Source: Henricia sp. BOLD:AAB3569
Lineage: Eukaryota > Echinodermata > Asteroidea > Spinulosida > Echinasteridae
DNA: 64,000 nt
Direction: 5' to 3'
NCBI GenBank assembly: GCA_037783545.1
Contig: JBBELK010000297.1
Location: 682,001 to 746,000 of the forward strand
Shown: piece by piece, positions 33,001 to 45,000 of the stretch
Layout: each line of letters starts with the position of its first letter
How positions within the stretch are numbered: position 1 is the stretch's first letter
Notes under the pieces: model-generated
The model's input: only the letters and a program-made list of their open reading frames with translations
Told to the model about the DNA's origin: nothing
Databases searched by the model: none
Program-made: the position numbers and the translations under genes

Positions 33001-36000
33001 AGACAAGTCTGTCGTTGACCATTCTTTCCATGGTTTTACATAAACATGAAGTGAGTGCTATTGGTCGGTAGTTGGAAGGGTTTGTGTGATCTTTACCTGG
33101 TTTTGGTATAGGAATGACGGTAGCATTCTTCCACGATGGTGGAATGTCACCAGTTTCCCATACGATATTAAATATGTCTGATAGAGTTATTACACATTTC
33201 TCAGGTAAGTGTTTTAATAGTTGATAGTGTATTTGATCTGGGCCTGTTGCTGTATCATGGGATTTCCTAATGGCTGTGATTAGTTCTTCGAGTGTAAATG
33301 GTTGGTTGTAGTTTTCGGTGTTATTAGATGTGAAGTTTAGTCGTTGTTGTTCATTCCGTAATTTGAATTTTTGAAATTCTTTTGAGTAGTTTTCTGTAGA
33401 GGAATTTTGTTCAAATGTTTTTGCTAATTCCTCTGCTATGTCTGTCTTAGTAGTAAGGGTATCATCATCTTTTTTTAGATGTTTAACTCCCGATCTCACC
33501 TTTCGACCATTCATTTTCTGGACCATATTCCAGACTTTACTCAAAGGAGTACGTGAGGTAAGTTTAGATACATATGTTTTCCAGCTATTTCTTCTTTTGT
33601 GGTTAATAATTTGACGGGCCTTAGCTCTAGTAATTTTAACTTGAGCTAGGTTATCTGGTGTTGGTCTGTGGTTAAATTTCCGTTCAGCTTTTTTACGAGT
33701 TTTCCTGGCATCCTTGCATTCTTGGTCATCCCATGGTATATGTGGTTTAGATGGCCGAGTTGATGTTTTGGGAATAGTTTCGTCGGCTATAGAGATTAAG
33801 ATTTTTGTAAAAGTTCTTATGGGGTCAGCTTCATTGTCGAAGTTGATATTATCAGTAGTTAATTTTTCTTCACAGTTCTTAGAAAAAGATTTCCAGTCTG
33901 CTTTGTTGAAGTTCCATTTAGGGGTGTATTCTTCAGTGAGTGATTGGTCATATTCTAAGATTATTGGGAAATGATCGCTTCCACATAGGTCATCCCAAAC
34001 TTCCCATGAAAAGTCTGTTACTAGTTCAGGGTCAGTAAGGGAAAGGTCTATAGATGAGTATGAGCCATTACCGGGGTGCAGGTAGGTATATGATCCATCA
34101 TTCAAAATACACAGTGCTTGATCACCGATGAATTTCTCGAGTAGTCTACCTTTTGTATTATGTGTGTCAGAACCCCAGATAGGATTGTGACCATTAAAAT
34201 CTCCTAGTATTACGTATGGAGTTGGGAGCTGGTAAGCAAGATCATCTAGGTCAGCTTGTTTTAAACTGAGAGGAGGAGGAATATAAACAGAACAAACAGT
34301 AATTGTTTTGTGTAAAGTAACACGGGCTGCAACAGCCTGAAGAGTGGTATTTAAAAGTACAGGGCTATGGAGAACATTTTGTTTAATAAGTAATGAGGAG
34401 CCTCCTTTGGCTCGTTCATTGTCTGGATCATAGGCGTTATACATATGGTAGGATTTAAAGTTAATATTGTCATTTCCTTTTAAGTGGGTCTCTTGAAGCG
34501 CAAACACAGCAGGGTTGTGTGTTTGCGCTAAAACTTTAATTTCATTAAAGTTGGCTTTAAAGCCTCTACAATTCCATTGAACTATTTTACTAGTATTCAT
34601 TTACAATGTTATTAAGTTAGGTTGATAACATATGGAGTTATGTTATTTATTATCAGGTCTAGGGGATCTACTTCTTGTTCTATTCTTTGAGTTTGTAGAT
34701 ACTTGTTGAAGTTCTGTATAATAGACTTCCATGTCGTCTTCTGCTTCGTCATTTAAGTTACCGAATTTGTTTTGGAGGTTGATTGGGTTTTTGTCGGCTT
34801 TTTTTGTTCGGTTACTTGAGTCAGGGTTAGCTTTTTTGTTGGAATGTTTTCCTGGTGGTTTTCCTTTTGAGCTATCACTAGTTGATGGTTGATTTGCTGA
34901 CTTAGTGGTAGTAGCAGTAGTAGTAGTAGTAGTTGGGTGCTTTTTGACTTGGGCTGTTGAGCTACTACTAGTTGATGGTTGATTTGCCGACTTAGAGGTA
35001 GCAGCAGTAGTAGTAGTAGTAGTAGGGTGCATTTTGGCTTGGGGATCAAATGGATCAGTCTGGCAACTGCAGGATTTGGTTTTGGGTTGGTTCTGACTTA
35101 TGGTTGGCGTGTAGGTTATTGGGTTTTCAGTTGTGATCCAGGTGAGTTTAGTTTGACATTCCATATTTCTTGTTGCTTTGGGTTTAGCTACTGCTGTTGC
35201 ATATGTAACTGTAGGTTTATCCGCATTGGAGGCTTTGGCCATTTTCTTGGCTTCTTGATAACTGATATTGTTCATGGTTTTTAGATGTTGGACATGTTTC
35301 TCCATTTTCCATACTGGGCAGTCTTTAGATGAGGCCATATGATCCCCATGGCAATTGGTGCATTTTGGATCTTTGTGGCAATCCTGTCCATTGTGGTCAG
35401 GTTCGCCACAGCGGAAGCAACAGGTTCTTCCTCTACACGCTTGTAGACCATGGCCAAACTTTTGGCATTGATAGCATCTAAGTGGGTTCGGAATGAACTT
35501 CTCAACCCTGACTTTGAGGTATCCCAGCTTAATGGATTCTGGGAGTATGGTTGAACCAAAGGTCAAGATGTAAGTACCTGTAGCAATGATGTTATTGTTT
35601 TTCCTGATAGTTATTCTTTTAACAGAGGTGACGTTTTGTGCCGTAAGATAGTTTAGGATTTCATCTTCTAGTTGGTCATCTAGTTCACGTGTTTTTATAA
35701 CTCCTTTGCTGCTGTTCAGCGTCTTATGCGGTTGAACAGCAACAGGTATGTTAGTTAGTTGTTTGACTTTGATGATGTTATGACTTTGGGCTTGGGTAGC
35801 TACCTCAATGAGGAGGCTGCCCGCAGGAGGTCTTCTTAATTTCTTCACAGATTTGACAATGCCAACCATACCTTGAATTGCTTTGTCAATTATGAAAGGA
35901 GAAAGCTTTGTGATGGAGTGGCTGTCGTCAGTCGAAATAATTTCAAAAAATCTGTTCCAAGTATCTTTGGAACCGGTGGAAGATTGTTCGTTCAAGTTGT

Positions 36001-39000
36001 CTGAATCCGAGTCCGAGTCTTTACGATTTCGTTTTTTTGTGTGGGAGGCCATGTTTTATTTGCATAATATTCATCATCCTTGCTCCTCACCCACCACGGA
36101 GTCCAACAAGGGGATGTACAGAGCTACTTCATAAGAAGATAGATATACAACAAGGATACAAAGATGATATACTCAGACATGTTCACATAAAAATGTAATA
36201 CATGCCTGATTGACCCATGAGCCGTCGCTTTCTAAGGCCGAGGTAATAAAGTTAGATAAAATAGACTTGATTTGTAACACAGAGTTAGAGTTAGAAAAGT
36301 GTTCAATCATATTTTAAACCTCGGCGCATAGGGCTAGACACGACCAGCCGATTGATCTGAACGGGCCATTCAGACCGCTCGTCTAGATGAAATAAGGGCC
36401 AAAGAGGTGTGTTGGATATCATGGAAGCCGCAGCTCCCAGAATCCTCAACCTCCAGGATCCCGTCTTCCATCGACACGAGTCGCAACTCACGGCAAACGA
36501 GTTGCCTCCATTTTTTCGCCTTTTACGAAATGCAAGGAGGATGCAGGGCACCTATTCTGTAACCCCGGGTGCCCACAGGGGTTGAATACATGTACCAGTA
36601 AATTTTACCTTTGTGGCAGAAAGGTCAGGTACATTGTACTTGTCAACAAAAACGTTATTCATTACTGGTATGCAACCAGCATGCCCTTTCACCCCGAGTG
36701 ACTCATTTTCTTTTCCATAAAAAGGCACAGGTGATAAATATGCTAAATGATATTAAATTTCATAATAGCCACGGAGATAGTTTTCTATGGTGCACTGCCG
36801 GTTTCTTAGGCCATAACAAACAAAATGGTTGATCAATCATCTTTTCTGTCATAAAAATGTTTTTCCCCTCCTTTTTGTAGGCCTAAATCTGTCTCTGCAT
36901 TACATGTAGTACTTATTTGACACAGCTTTTCAATTAAAAAAAGAAACTGATGATAAACAAATTTGGGACAGGAAGAGGATGAATATTTTATTTTGTCGGT
37001 CATCATACAGTCTATATCTGCAACCATACGGCATTATTTTTCCTGAACAGCTTTAACTTTTTTAAAGGGAAACTGACCCTTTACCAGGAATTACAGTTCT
37101 TGAAACTGACCTACATAAATGAGGAAATGTAGGAAATATTATTTTATGTTGTAGGCCCTATATTGTGACTGCATATCACGCGATATTTCCTGAAGTACAT
37201 GTATGCATGTTCATCATACATTATGGTTTCCAGCATGCAAAGCGATATTTCCTGAAAAGCATGCAAAAACAGAGGAAATTTAGTATTTTACCAGTTGTCA
37301 TGAGCCGGGTTATTATTGAGTTTAAACAGCTAAATGCTGCAATAAAAGAGTTTTATCCAACTGCAGTTTGGTGGAAATTTTATTGTTTTTTTTTTACCAG
37401 GATTTTTTTACCAGATTTGTACGAGCCGTTTACCAGTATGAGGGAGCAGTGAATTTCGTGTACCCTCTGAAGTTTACTGGAAAAATTACTGTTACATGTA
37501 TATGTAGCAGGTTTCACTGTATCTGGGAAGCATGCACATGTTTCTAACTATCAACTATTACGTCGTTCTGGTACTGAAACCAAAGATTCCTTAAAAAGTG
37601 TCCATTGCACTGTGGCTCGCAAGCATGAGGAAACCCATGAGGAGAAGACGATTGACGAATTACATGTATGCATCAGATGTAAAAAAAACAATTTTAATGG
37701 CTAATTAGTTGGGCATATAGTGCGTGCCAAAAAAATGTCCACTGGGGGTGGCCACTATACAGGGGCGCGTTCAATAGCGCAATATGTATGCATACTGACA
37801 ATAGGAAAATACCTAATACATATTGTGCTATTGAACGCGCCCCAGGTTTCACTGTGTATTGTTTTCTGGGAACCATGCACATGTTTCTGATTATGCATAA
37901 GACATGTACATGTATGTAATATAAAGAAATTTAATGGCTCATTAGTTATATTGCGCATGCCAAAAATTTCCACTCCTTGTACAGTCTGCAGTCTCACAGA
38001 AATTTTCATTCATGGCAGCAGGATGTACATTATGCACATATGCCTAGCCTACTACTACTAGCTACATGTGTAGCAAAGCACAGGCCTTACAACATAGAAT
38101 TTATTCATTGTGAAACCAAGAGGAAACCCACAGTACAGGCGTGGCATGGCATGATGGAATTTTCCATGTGGCCTGCGTGTGTGTGGGCTGTCCACATGCG
38201 CTATATGCATGCTTCGTGTATGCTAGTGTTAGTGCTGCACTAACAAACCTGTACAATTAAGGCATTGATATGTGCATGCATGATGAATATGCTGGTTCAG
38301 TCCTTATTGGACACCATAACTATTCACACCTGCAATAGGCCCTACACATAGGCATACATCAAACATTTTGTGCATTATGTTTAAGTGAAACTGCTCTTGT
38401 CCACATAAGAAAAATTATTAATCAGATTTTTTAGCCCATCCAAAAACTAAATCGACTTCATGTGGGGCTGCATATTCCACATCCATAAGGAAAATGTACT
38501 GGCTAATTATTAAATTTACTTCAAAATTTCACTTCATAAGTTGACAAGAAAAACCCGGGTAAAAGTGTTGATAGCAATGGTAATTAACAAACACCACACA
38601 GCTTTTTTTTCCTGTGTCAAATTATACCTTTGTGGTAGAAATTGCCAAATGAAGGTGCTTTTTAAAAAAAAAAAAATTGTTTGCACTATTTTTGTATGCG
38701 CCATTCATTCAACACAAAAATCATGGGAATTTTAAGGTTTTCGGAAGTATTACTGCATCTATGTGGCTGAAATTCCTACAAGGCAGTTTATGAACATTAT
38801 TCTTTAGTTTTGTAATCTGTCTTTAACTAAATCGGAGGAAAAATCATCTAACAGATCCAAAAAGCAAAAGACACTGCATCCTTTGTAACGAAAACGGCAA
38901 GTTTTTACCGCATTTTGCGACCGACAGCAATCACACGGTAGAAGACAAATTCATGATTTATATTCGTTTCCCAGCAGCCCCCCTTCCCCCCACAGGAATA

Positions 39001-42000
39001 AGACAGTGAATTAATTTGATGACTCATCCTGTGCTACATTCATGTCTAATGGTCTAAAATTTAGCCAACATGCAGAAAACAGAGCTACATTATGCACGTG
39101 TAATGCTACTTATCAAGTCCTCTGAGTAATTATGCTAACTACAATAGAGGAATTTTAAATCATCGAAAATGAGGATCTCTGTGCTTTTTTTGCGATAAAA
39201 TTTGCAACTGAAAACGTGTGGTGTACATGTAAGACCATGGCTAATTTGAAATTTGTCAAATAGCACCATGTGACCATTTTGCGACCACATGTATAAAAAA
39301 GGTTTCTTTTTGACAAAATATCTTGTCGAAAATTATACACATTTATACTGTACGACATACTGAAATAAGTATGTACTGTACTGGAAATGTATGAATATAT
39401 TTCTACATGTAGGCCCATAACAGTTGACGATACCCCTTATCGAAAATGTTATTATTGTGTATTTTAATTACCGTAAATATTGCACATGTGCACAATTTCC
39501 CAAGGCTTTGAAGATTAATACGTAACGTAGTGTACAGATTGCTCTACTTTTCCACAAGTCAACACCAGTCTCACCGAAATTTAGTTTATCAGCGAGATTT
39601 AATCAAACTTTTAATTATCAAACCTGTGGCACACAATCCCAATAATATACTGATACCAGGAAAACTTCCAGTGGCAACGACAACCTACAGCAAATGCCTT
39701 AGAAACCATTCTGATCTGACTTTACCTGTAAAAGTTGTTGTGGAACCTGTTGTAGCTGGCCATGGTGTGAAGGCCACCCCAGGCCGGACCCAGGGAATAG
39801 AAGATCTGAACAGCTCCATCCTTCCAGACCTACTCAAAAGACAAAGCTTTCGTTAACAGCAAGATTTTGGCCAAGAATTGTACTACTGCCACACAAATAT
39901 GGTGCCGGCAAACTTGCATGTTTACACTTACAGTACACGTAGCTGTGTACTGTCCGCGCCTTCCATCTGTGGTCCTGGGTTCGATTCCCACTGTGTTCAT
40001 CCTTTGCTTCTTATTACTGGACTTGTGATGGACTTGACTACAACCCTGGTGTACAGGGGTTTTCCTCCCATTTAAACTTAGCATTTCTTTATCTTTTTTT
40101 CCCGAGGATTCCCCAGACATGTGAGCACTTTTTAAAAATAATCAGGAAAATTAAAATCATGATACACATTTTGACAAAATTCTGAAAAGTGTAGGCTTAA
40201 TTGGAATTTCACTACATAAATGAAAACAAAAAAACATTTCAAAATTACAGTCTCAAAAATGTACTCTTTTTTGAGCCAGAAGTGTCACAGGAAATGATAA
40301 TTAACATTTTGAAATCTGTGACCACCCATGTGCTTCATGTAATGTTTGTTCTTTAAATTCATTCAAAGCTCTGCAGCATTGTGACATCTTTAAGAGCTAA
40401 CCTTGAAGATTATAGAGATTACAACTGACAAAGCTAATTTAATGGAACCCTGCTTGAAGCACAGAAAGCTATTCAGGTCACACGCATTGTATTCTGTGAG
40501 ACATGTACTTCCGGTGCACCCAGCAAATATTACACCGATTATGTTTCTAATGCGAAAACATTCAGTATACTCCGCATGGTCCACTTCAGGAGGTGGTCAC
40601 TCCATTCTGTTTCTACTTGGCCAGTATAACCGGTTCTACTCCAAAATATCCGGCATTAACCGGTTAATACTAGTCAGTAGAAACACAGTTAGGAACCAAT
40701 TTAAGTTCATTTGGCTTACAAAAATTTCGAAATAAAATGAAACCATTAACAGAAGAAAGGTAAAAACTCGTCAATACACGTACGGTAGGTACGTTAGGTT
40801 CTGAACTTACATTGGCATCAGTAAGTCGGGAGAAATCAGGTCGGATGTAGAAAAGGACTCCTTGCAGTGATCCTGGTAGAGTTAATCCTCGGATTAAGAG
40901 GATCAGGAGCACGGCGTAAGGAAACGTAGCTGTGAAATACACAACCTGTAAGACAAAATATCCACAAGTTCACATATATTCAACTTTCATGTCGCGTGCA
41001 TATTAAACTTTCATTTCGCGAACAACTCGAACAACTTAAAAGTTTGTTGGCGGCGCACAATACGTTCTACTCAAAATTGTTGGCTAACGTTGCCAACATT
41101 TGCAAACGTTCGCGTATGTGGAACGCATCCCTGTTCTGAGATTTGACATTTTAAGGAAATTACGTTTCTTTTTTGGAAGTGTACATAATATTCCCTCCTT
41201 CTGTAAAAAAACAAAACAACCTCCTGCAAGTCCATTTTGCAAATTGTCGATGCACATGAATCACACAGTACAGGAGGGATCAAATCCCTATTTGGGGGGA
41301 GAGGGGGCATGATGAGGGATGATTCCTTACAATGGATTCCTTTCCTAAAATACATTGCTGTGGCAAGTTTAATGCTCAGTATTGGCCACAAATTTGTCAT
41401 GATCATGCTCGGCCACATTCCAGGCTGGCCACATTCCAGATCTGCAAAGATAATCAACATTTGTTTGGATCATGGATGTGTATGGAGCATGGCCATGGTC
41501 TTATTGTGCATGTTTTAGGCTTTTTCTCTGACCACACTGCCAGAGGACTCAACTGGCATGAGTTGCTGCTTAGTAAAACTGCATTAGCCATAAACACATT
41601 TACAGTTTATCAAAAATGTTACCTCACAAGTTGACAAGAAAAAGTCGACTAAATGTTTTGATAGCAATGGTATCAAACACATGATTTTTCCTGTGTAAAA
41701 TGATACCTTTGTGGAAAAATTGCCAATTAACTGAAGGTGCTTTAAAAAAAATAATTGTCTGCAGACAATTTACCAAATTCATTCAACACAAAAAACCATG
41801 CATTGATTTCTCTACAAGGCAGTTTATCAACATTATTATTTAGTTATGTACAAAATGCCGACTTGTTAACGTTTTAAATCTTTAAACCTTATTTGTAAAG
41901 GCATATCTGTGTGTATGTGTCAGACCACTACTCGCCAATCTCAATATGGGTGTGTTTCTATAATTGAACAAGCCTACGTATACCATTAAATCTAGCGGTA

Positions 42001-45000
42001 AAACGTTAAGTTTCTACTGAATTGCTCTATCCAGAAAATAGCATAGCTTGCTGGGTTGCCATCACGCTTTGTGAATTTGTCAGAAAAGGGTCATATTACC
42101 CCATATGCAGGGGGTCAAGCACAGGCATTGTGTTTGCGTATTCTCCCATGTACTTGTGCACTCGGGGAAAACTGCAGCACTGGAAAAGTGTTTCTATTGG
42201 CATGATTTACCAAATAAACTCTTTAGAAATTTCCTTTATCGAGAAGGAAATTTGCTGTGGAAAATAGCGGATAAGACCCGTTTCTACTCAGCACAACTTT
42301 CGTCTTTTTTGGTATTGCACCTTATTTAAAATATCCGACATGTACCCGGTACATGCAGTTGTGGTCTTTTCTATATGTGTCAGACCACTACTCTGAACAT
42401 CTAACACATGTAGACCTGTAGGACTACTACGTACATGTAGGGCTTACATCATGTACGGTAATTCATTCCTTGCCCGATGAAATGAATGGATGCAATTAAA
42501 ATGATCGACAAAACTTGCTCTTTTCTACATGTAGTTAAAGCCCCAATACATAATTTGCAGTTACCCAACATTTTGGCCTTTCAACAATGCAGTTCTGTCT
42601 TTTGTGCAAGAGTATTTGTGAAAAGGTGTATGGCCACATGGAGCTGGAGCCGGAGCCGAGATTTGGAAAAGGGCCTTTACTTCATAAGTTGACAAGAAAA
42701 ACCTAACTAAAAGTTTTGATTGCAATGGTAACAAACAATGTATTTTCCCTGTGTAAAATGGTACCTTTGTGGGAGAAAATTCCAACTGAAGGCGTTTTTA
42801 AAAAAAAGTTGCCTGCAGACAACTTTTCTACTATCCATTCAAATACCAAAAAAAACATGCACAGATTTTTCAGATTTTCTAAAGTATTACTGCATCTACA
42901 TGTATGTGGCTGAAATATCTACAAGGCAGTTTGATCGACACAGGCTTTTAATTACGAGTGCAAATAACATCGTTCTTAACAGTTTACCAATCATGTAGGC
43001 CTACATGTACTCTATCTTTAAAACATTATTGCCCAGCCTGAATATTTTCATACACCGTTTATGAGGTCCTAAAAGGGGGAAAGGCATAATTTATGGTACA
43101 TGTACAAAAGGAATGTTGGAAATATATGTGCAACAGCTGCACATAGCCAACAATAACCCCAAAGGTCAAGTAAATTCAGCATGGCAAGCAAATCTTTGCT
43201 CTCCAGCTGTGTTGTGTGTATGGGAAAAATTATTATTAAAATGTTAACTTGCATTATACTACCATTTCACAATAATACTGAAAGCTGCCATACTTGGGCA
43301 ATTTGCCAAGTCCCAACCCCCCAGTATGAGGTGGCATGGAAAATTACTGATTATGCTATGCAAATTATGTTCAAGGTTGTGTTTGTGAAGCATCCAGGGC
43401 TGCTTTCGAGCGCTTGTCCCTGGTGCTCCCAGGCGTTGGGAATGTTGCATCACACACATGCGACAGCTTAGACAGTTTAGAAATTACTCATGCATGAGTA
43501 CGCGCAACTGCGCATGTCTCCCAGTTGTCCCGACGACTCGGAGGTCGGGAGCAGTTGGTGCCACCATCTGGTGCACCAACGCGCTTTCGGGTGAGCACCA
43601 TGGAGCACCAGGGATCCCTGGTGCCGCGCTCGAAAGCAGCCCAGGTATCAGATGTAAGTGAACTTCTATTGTATTCATATATGCCTAATCAATTTTTCAA
43701 GATCCAGCAGAGAGATTTAGATGGATATCGATTGGAATGGACTTGGCATTAGTGTTTGTGGGGTCACTACACTGGATCATTCACTCTGCCACACCACCTA
43801 CTTATGTAGGGCTTTTTTTTTTACATTCATACTAAAGCCCTTTTTTGTTTTTCCCCCCACTCAAATAGCATATTTCTATTGAAGATCAGGATTTTTACCG
43901 GTAAACCCATTTACCGGAAAAAAGCGGGTAACGCGAAGTTTTACTGCGCCGCTCTATCCGGAAAGAACGGAGCTTGCTGGCCTTCGTCACGCTTCGTGAA
44001 TTTACCGGATATACGTCACTTGCAGGGGTCAAGCACGTGCAATGGATCAGTCATTGTGCGGTAACATGTTTATGTTTTTACCCCTGCATGCGCATTTTAG
44101 GCAGAACGATGCATGTTTCTATTGGCGCTTATCAGATAAATTCCCCCGGCATTTTCCTTCCTCAAGAAGGAAAATTGCCAGGGAAAAGTTCTCCCCGCCT
44201 GTAGACCTGTTTCTACTGAGCACATTTTCCATCTTTTCCGGTATTGATTGCTTTCCAGTGACGTAATGCCTTCCATCCACCATTGAAATAATCACATCCC
44301 TGTATATCCTACATGCAAAGCTAACTACGTACATGATTTAGTTTTTTTTTAAAATCTTGCCTTTGTCCAGAGTTATGGTGCATGATTGCAAACTTAACTG
44401 CAGAAAGTTTTTTTTGTTATTGATATTATATAAAATGATTGATGTACAAGTACTAGTAGCAATAAATGGCCACAAAAGAACATCATCTATGGACAACAGG
44501 TATGTAACCTGTTGTATACACTGTGTATTTGTGCAAGTCTTAAATCCCAAAGAGTACAATGTACCCCCAACAGCTGAAGGCTGTAAACTCACACCACATT
44601 TTGGCAGAAGTCCAAGCCTGGAACCCACTTTTGAAACCCAGCTTTAATCCAGCCAAGGTTGTACAGTTGATGATGAAATGGTTTTAGTTACCACAAAAAG
44701 CAGATTACACAAGTGAATTAATCTGCTCTTTGTTGCAATAATCCCTAATAAGACCGTATTTACACTGGTGCCATGAAAAGAATGCATCAGTGTTAACTGC
44801 AATGATTTGATTCAGAGTGCTGCGTTTACATTCTGTAGTTGATCTCCAGCACAGCACCAGAAGTTGCAGTCAACGGTAATTCTCTATGTGTACATGTACA
44901 GTGTGCAAGGCCGCTTGAATTTCACGTGCTTCCCATGTGTAGTATGACCTTTACTGCCCAGACGTACGCTTCCAGAGCACTTTTACCGACTCAATCACCG

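Larger units (their letters stand above)
30057..36581 (-). mobile_element. Near full-length I-group non-LTR retrotransposon (LINE), about 6.5 kb
   Basis: On the minus strand the order is: 5' UTR (36581-36053), ORF1 gag-like protein (36052-34643), 42-nt gap, ORF2 endonuclease/RT/RNase H (34600-31325, reading frame continuing past a stop to 30911), then a 3' UTR with three structured repeats and a (TCAC)n tail. A 12-bp direct repeat TTGAATACATGT flanks it on both sides. ORF1 with CCHC knuckles, an APE-type endonuclease and a terminal RNase H domain are features of the I group (I, Nimb and relatives). The element sits in transporter intron 6 in the sense direction. The complete length and perfect target duplication suggest a fairly recent insertion. 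Confidence 0.9.
36594..39725 (-). other. Intron 6, part upstream of the LINE
   Basis: No gene. It holds the diverged direct duplication at about 37504-37975 with its inserted SINE fragment and 82-bp MITE, and R1 copy c at 38522-38835. The rest shows nothing I can name. Confidence 0.55.

Noticed and set aside
34979-35284. Plus-strand 101-residue frame with a hydrophobic look
   Set aside because: It is the antisense shadow of LINE ORF1, including its threonine/serine microsatellite.
36196-36205. LINE 5' end at about 36197 with an AATACATG duplication
   Set aside because: An 8-bp match exists, but the 12-bp TTGAATACATGT at 36582-36593 is longer, abuts unrelated sequence and leaves a plausible GC-rich 5' UTR.
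39530-39856. Plus-strand 108-residue frame
   Set aside because: It is the antisense of transporter exon 6, which has clear SLC6 TM6 motifs and splice sites on the minus strand.
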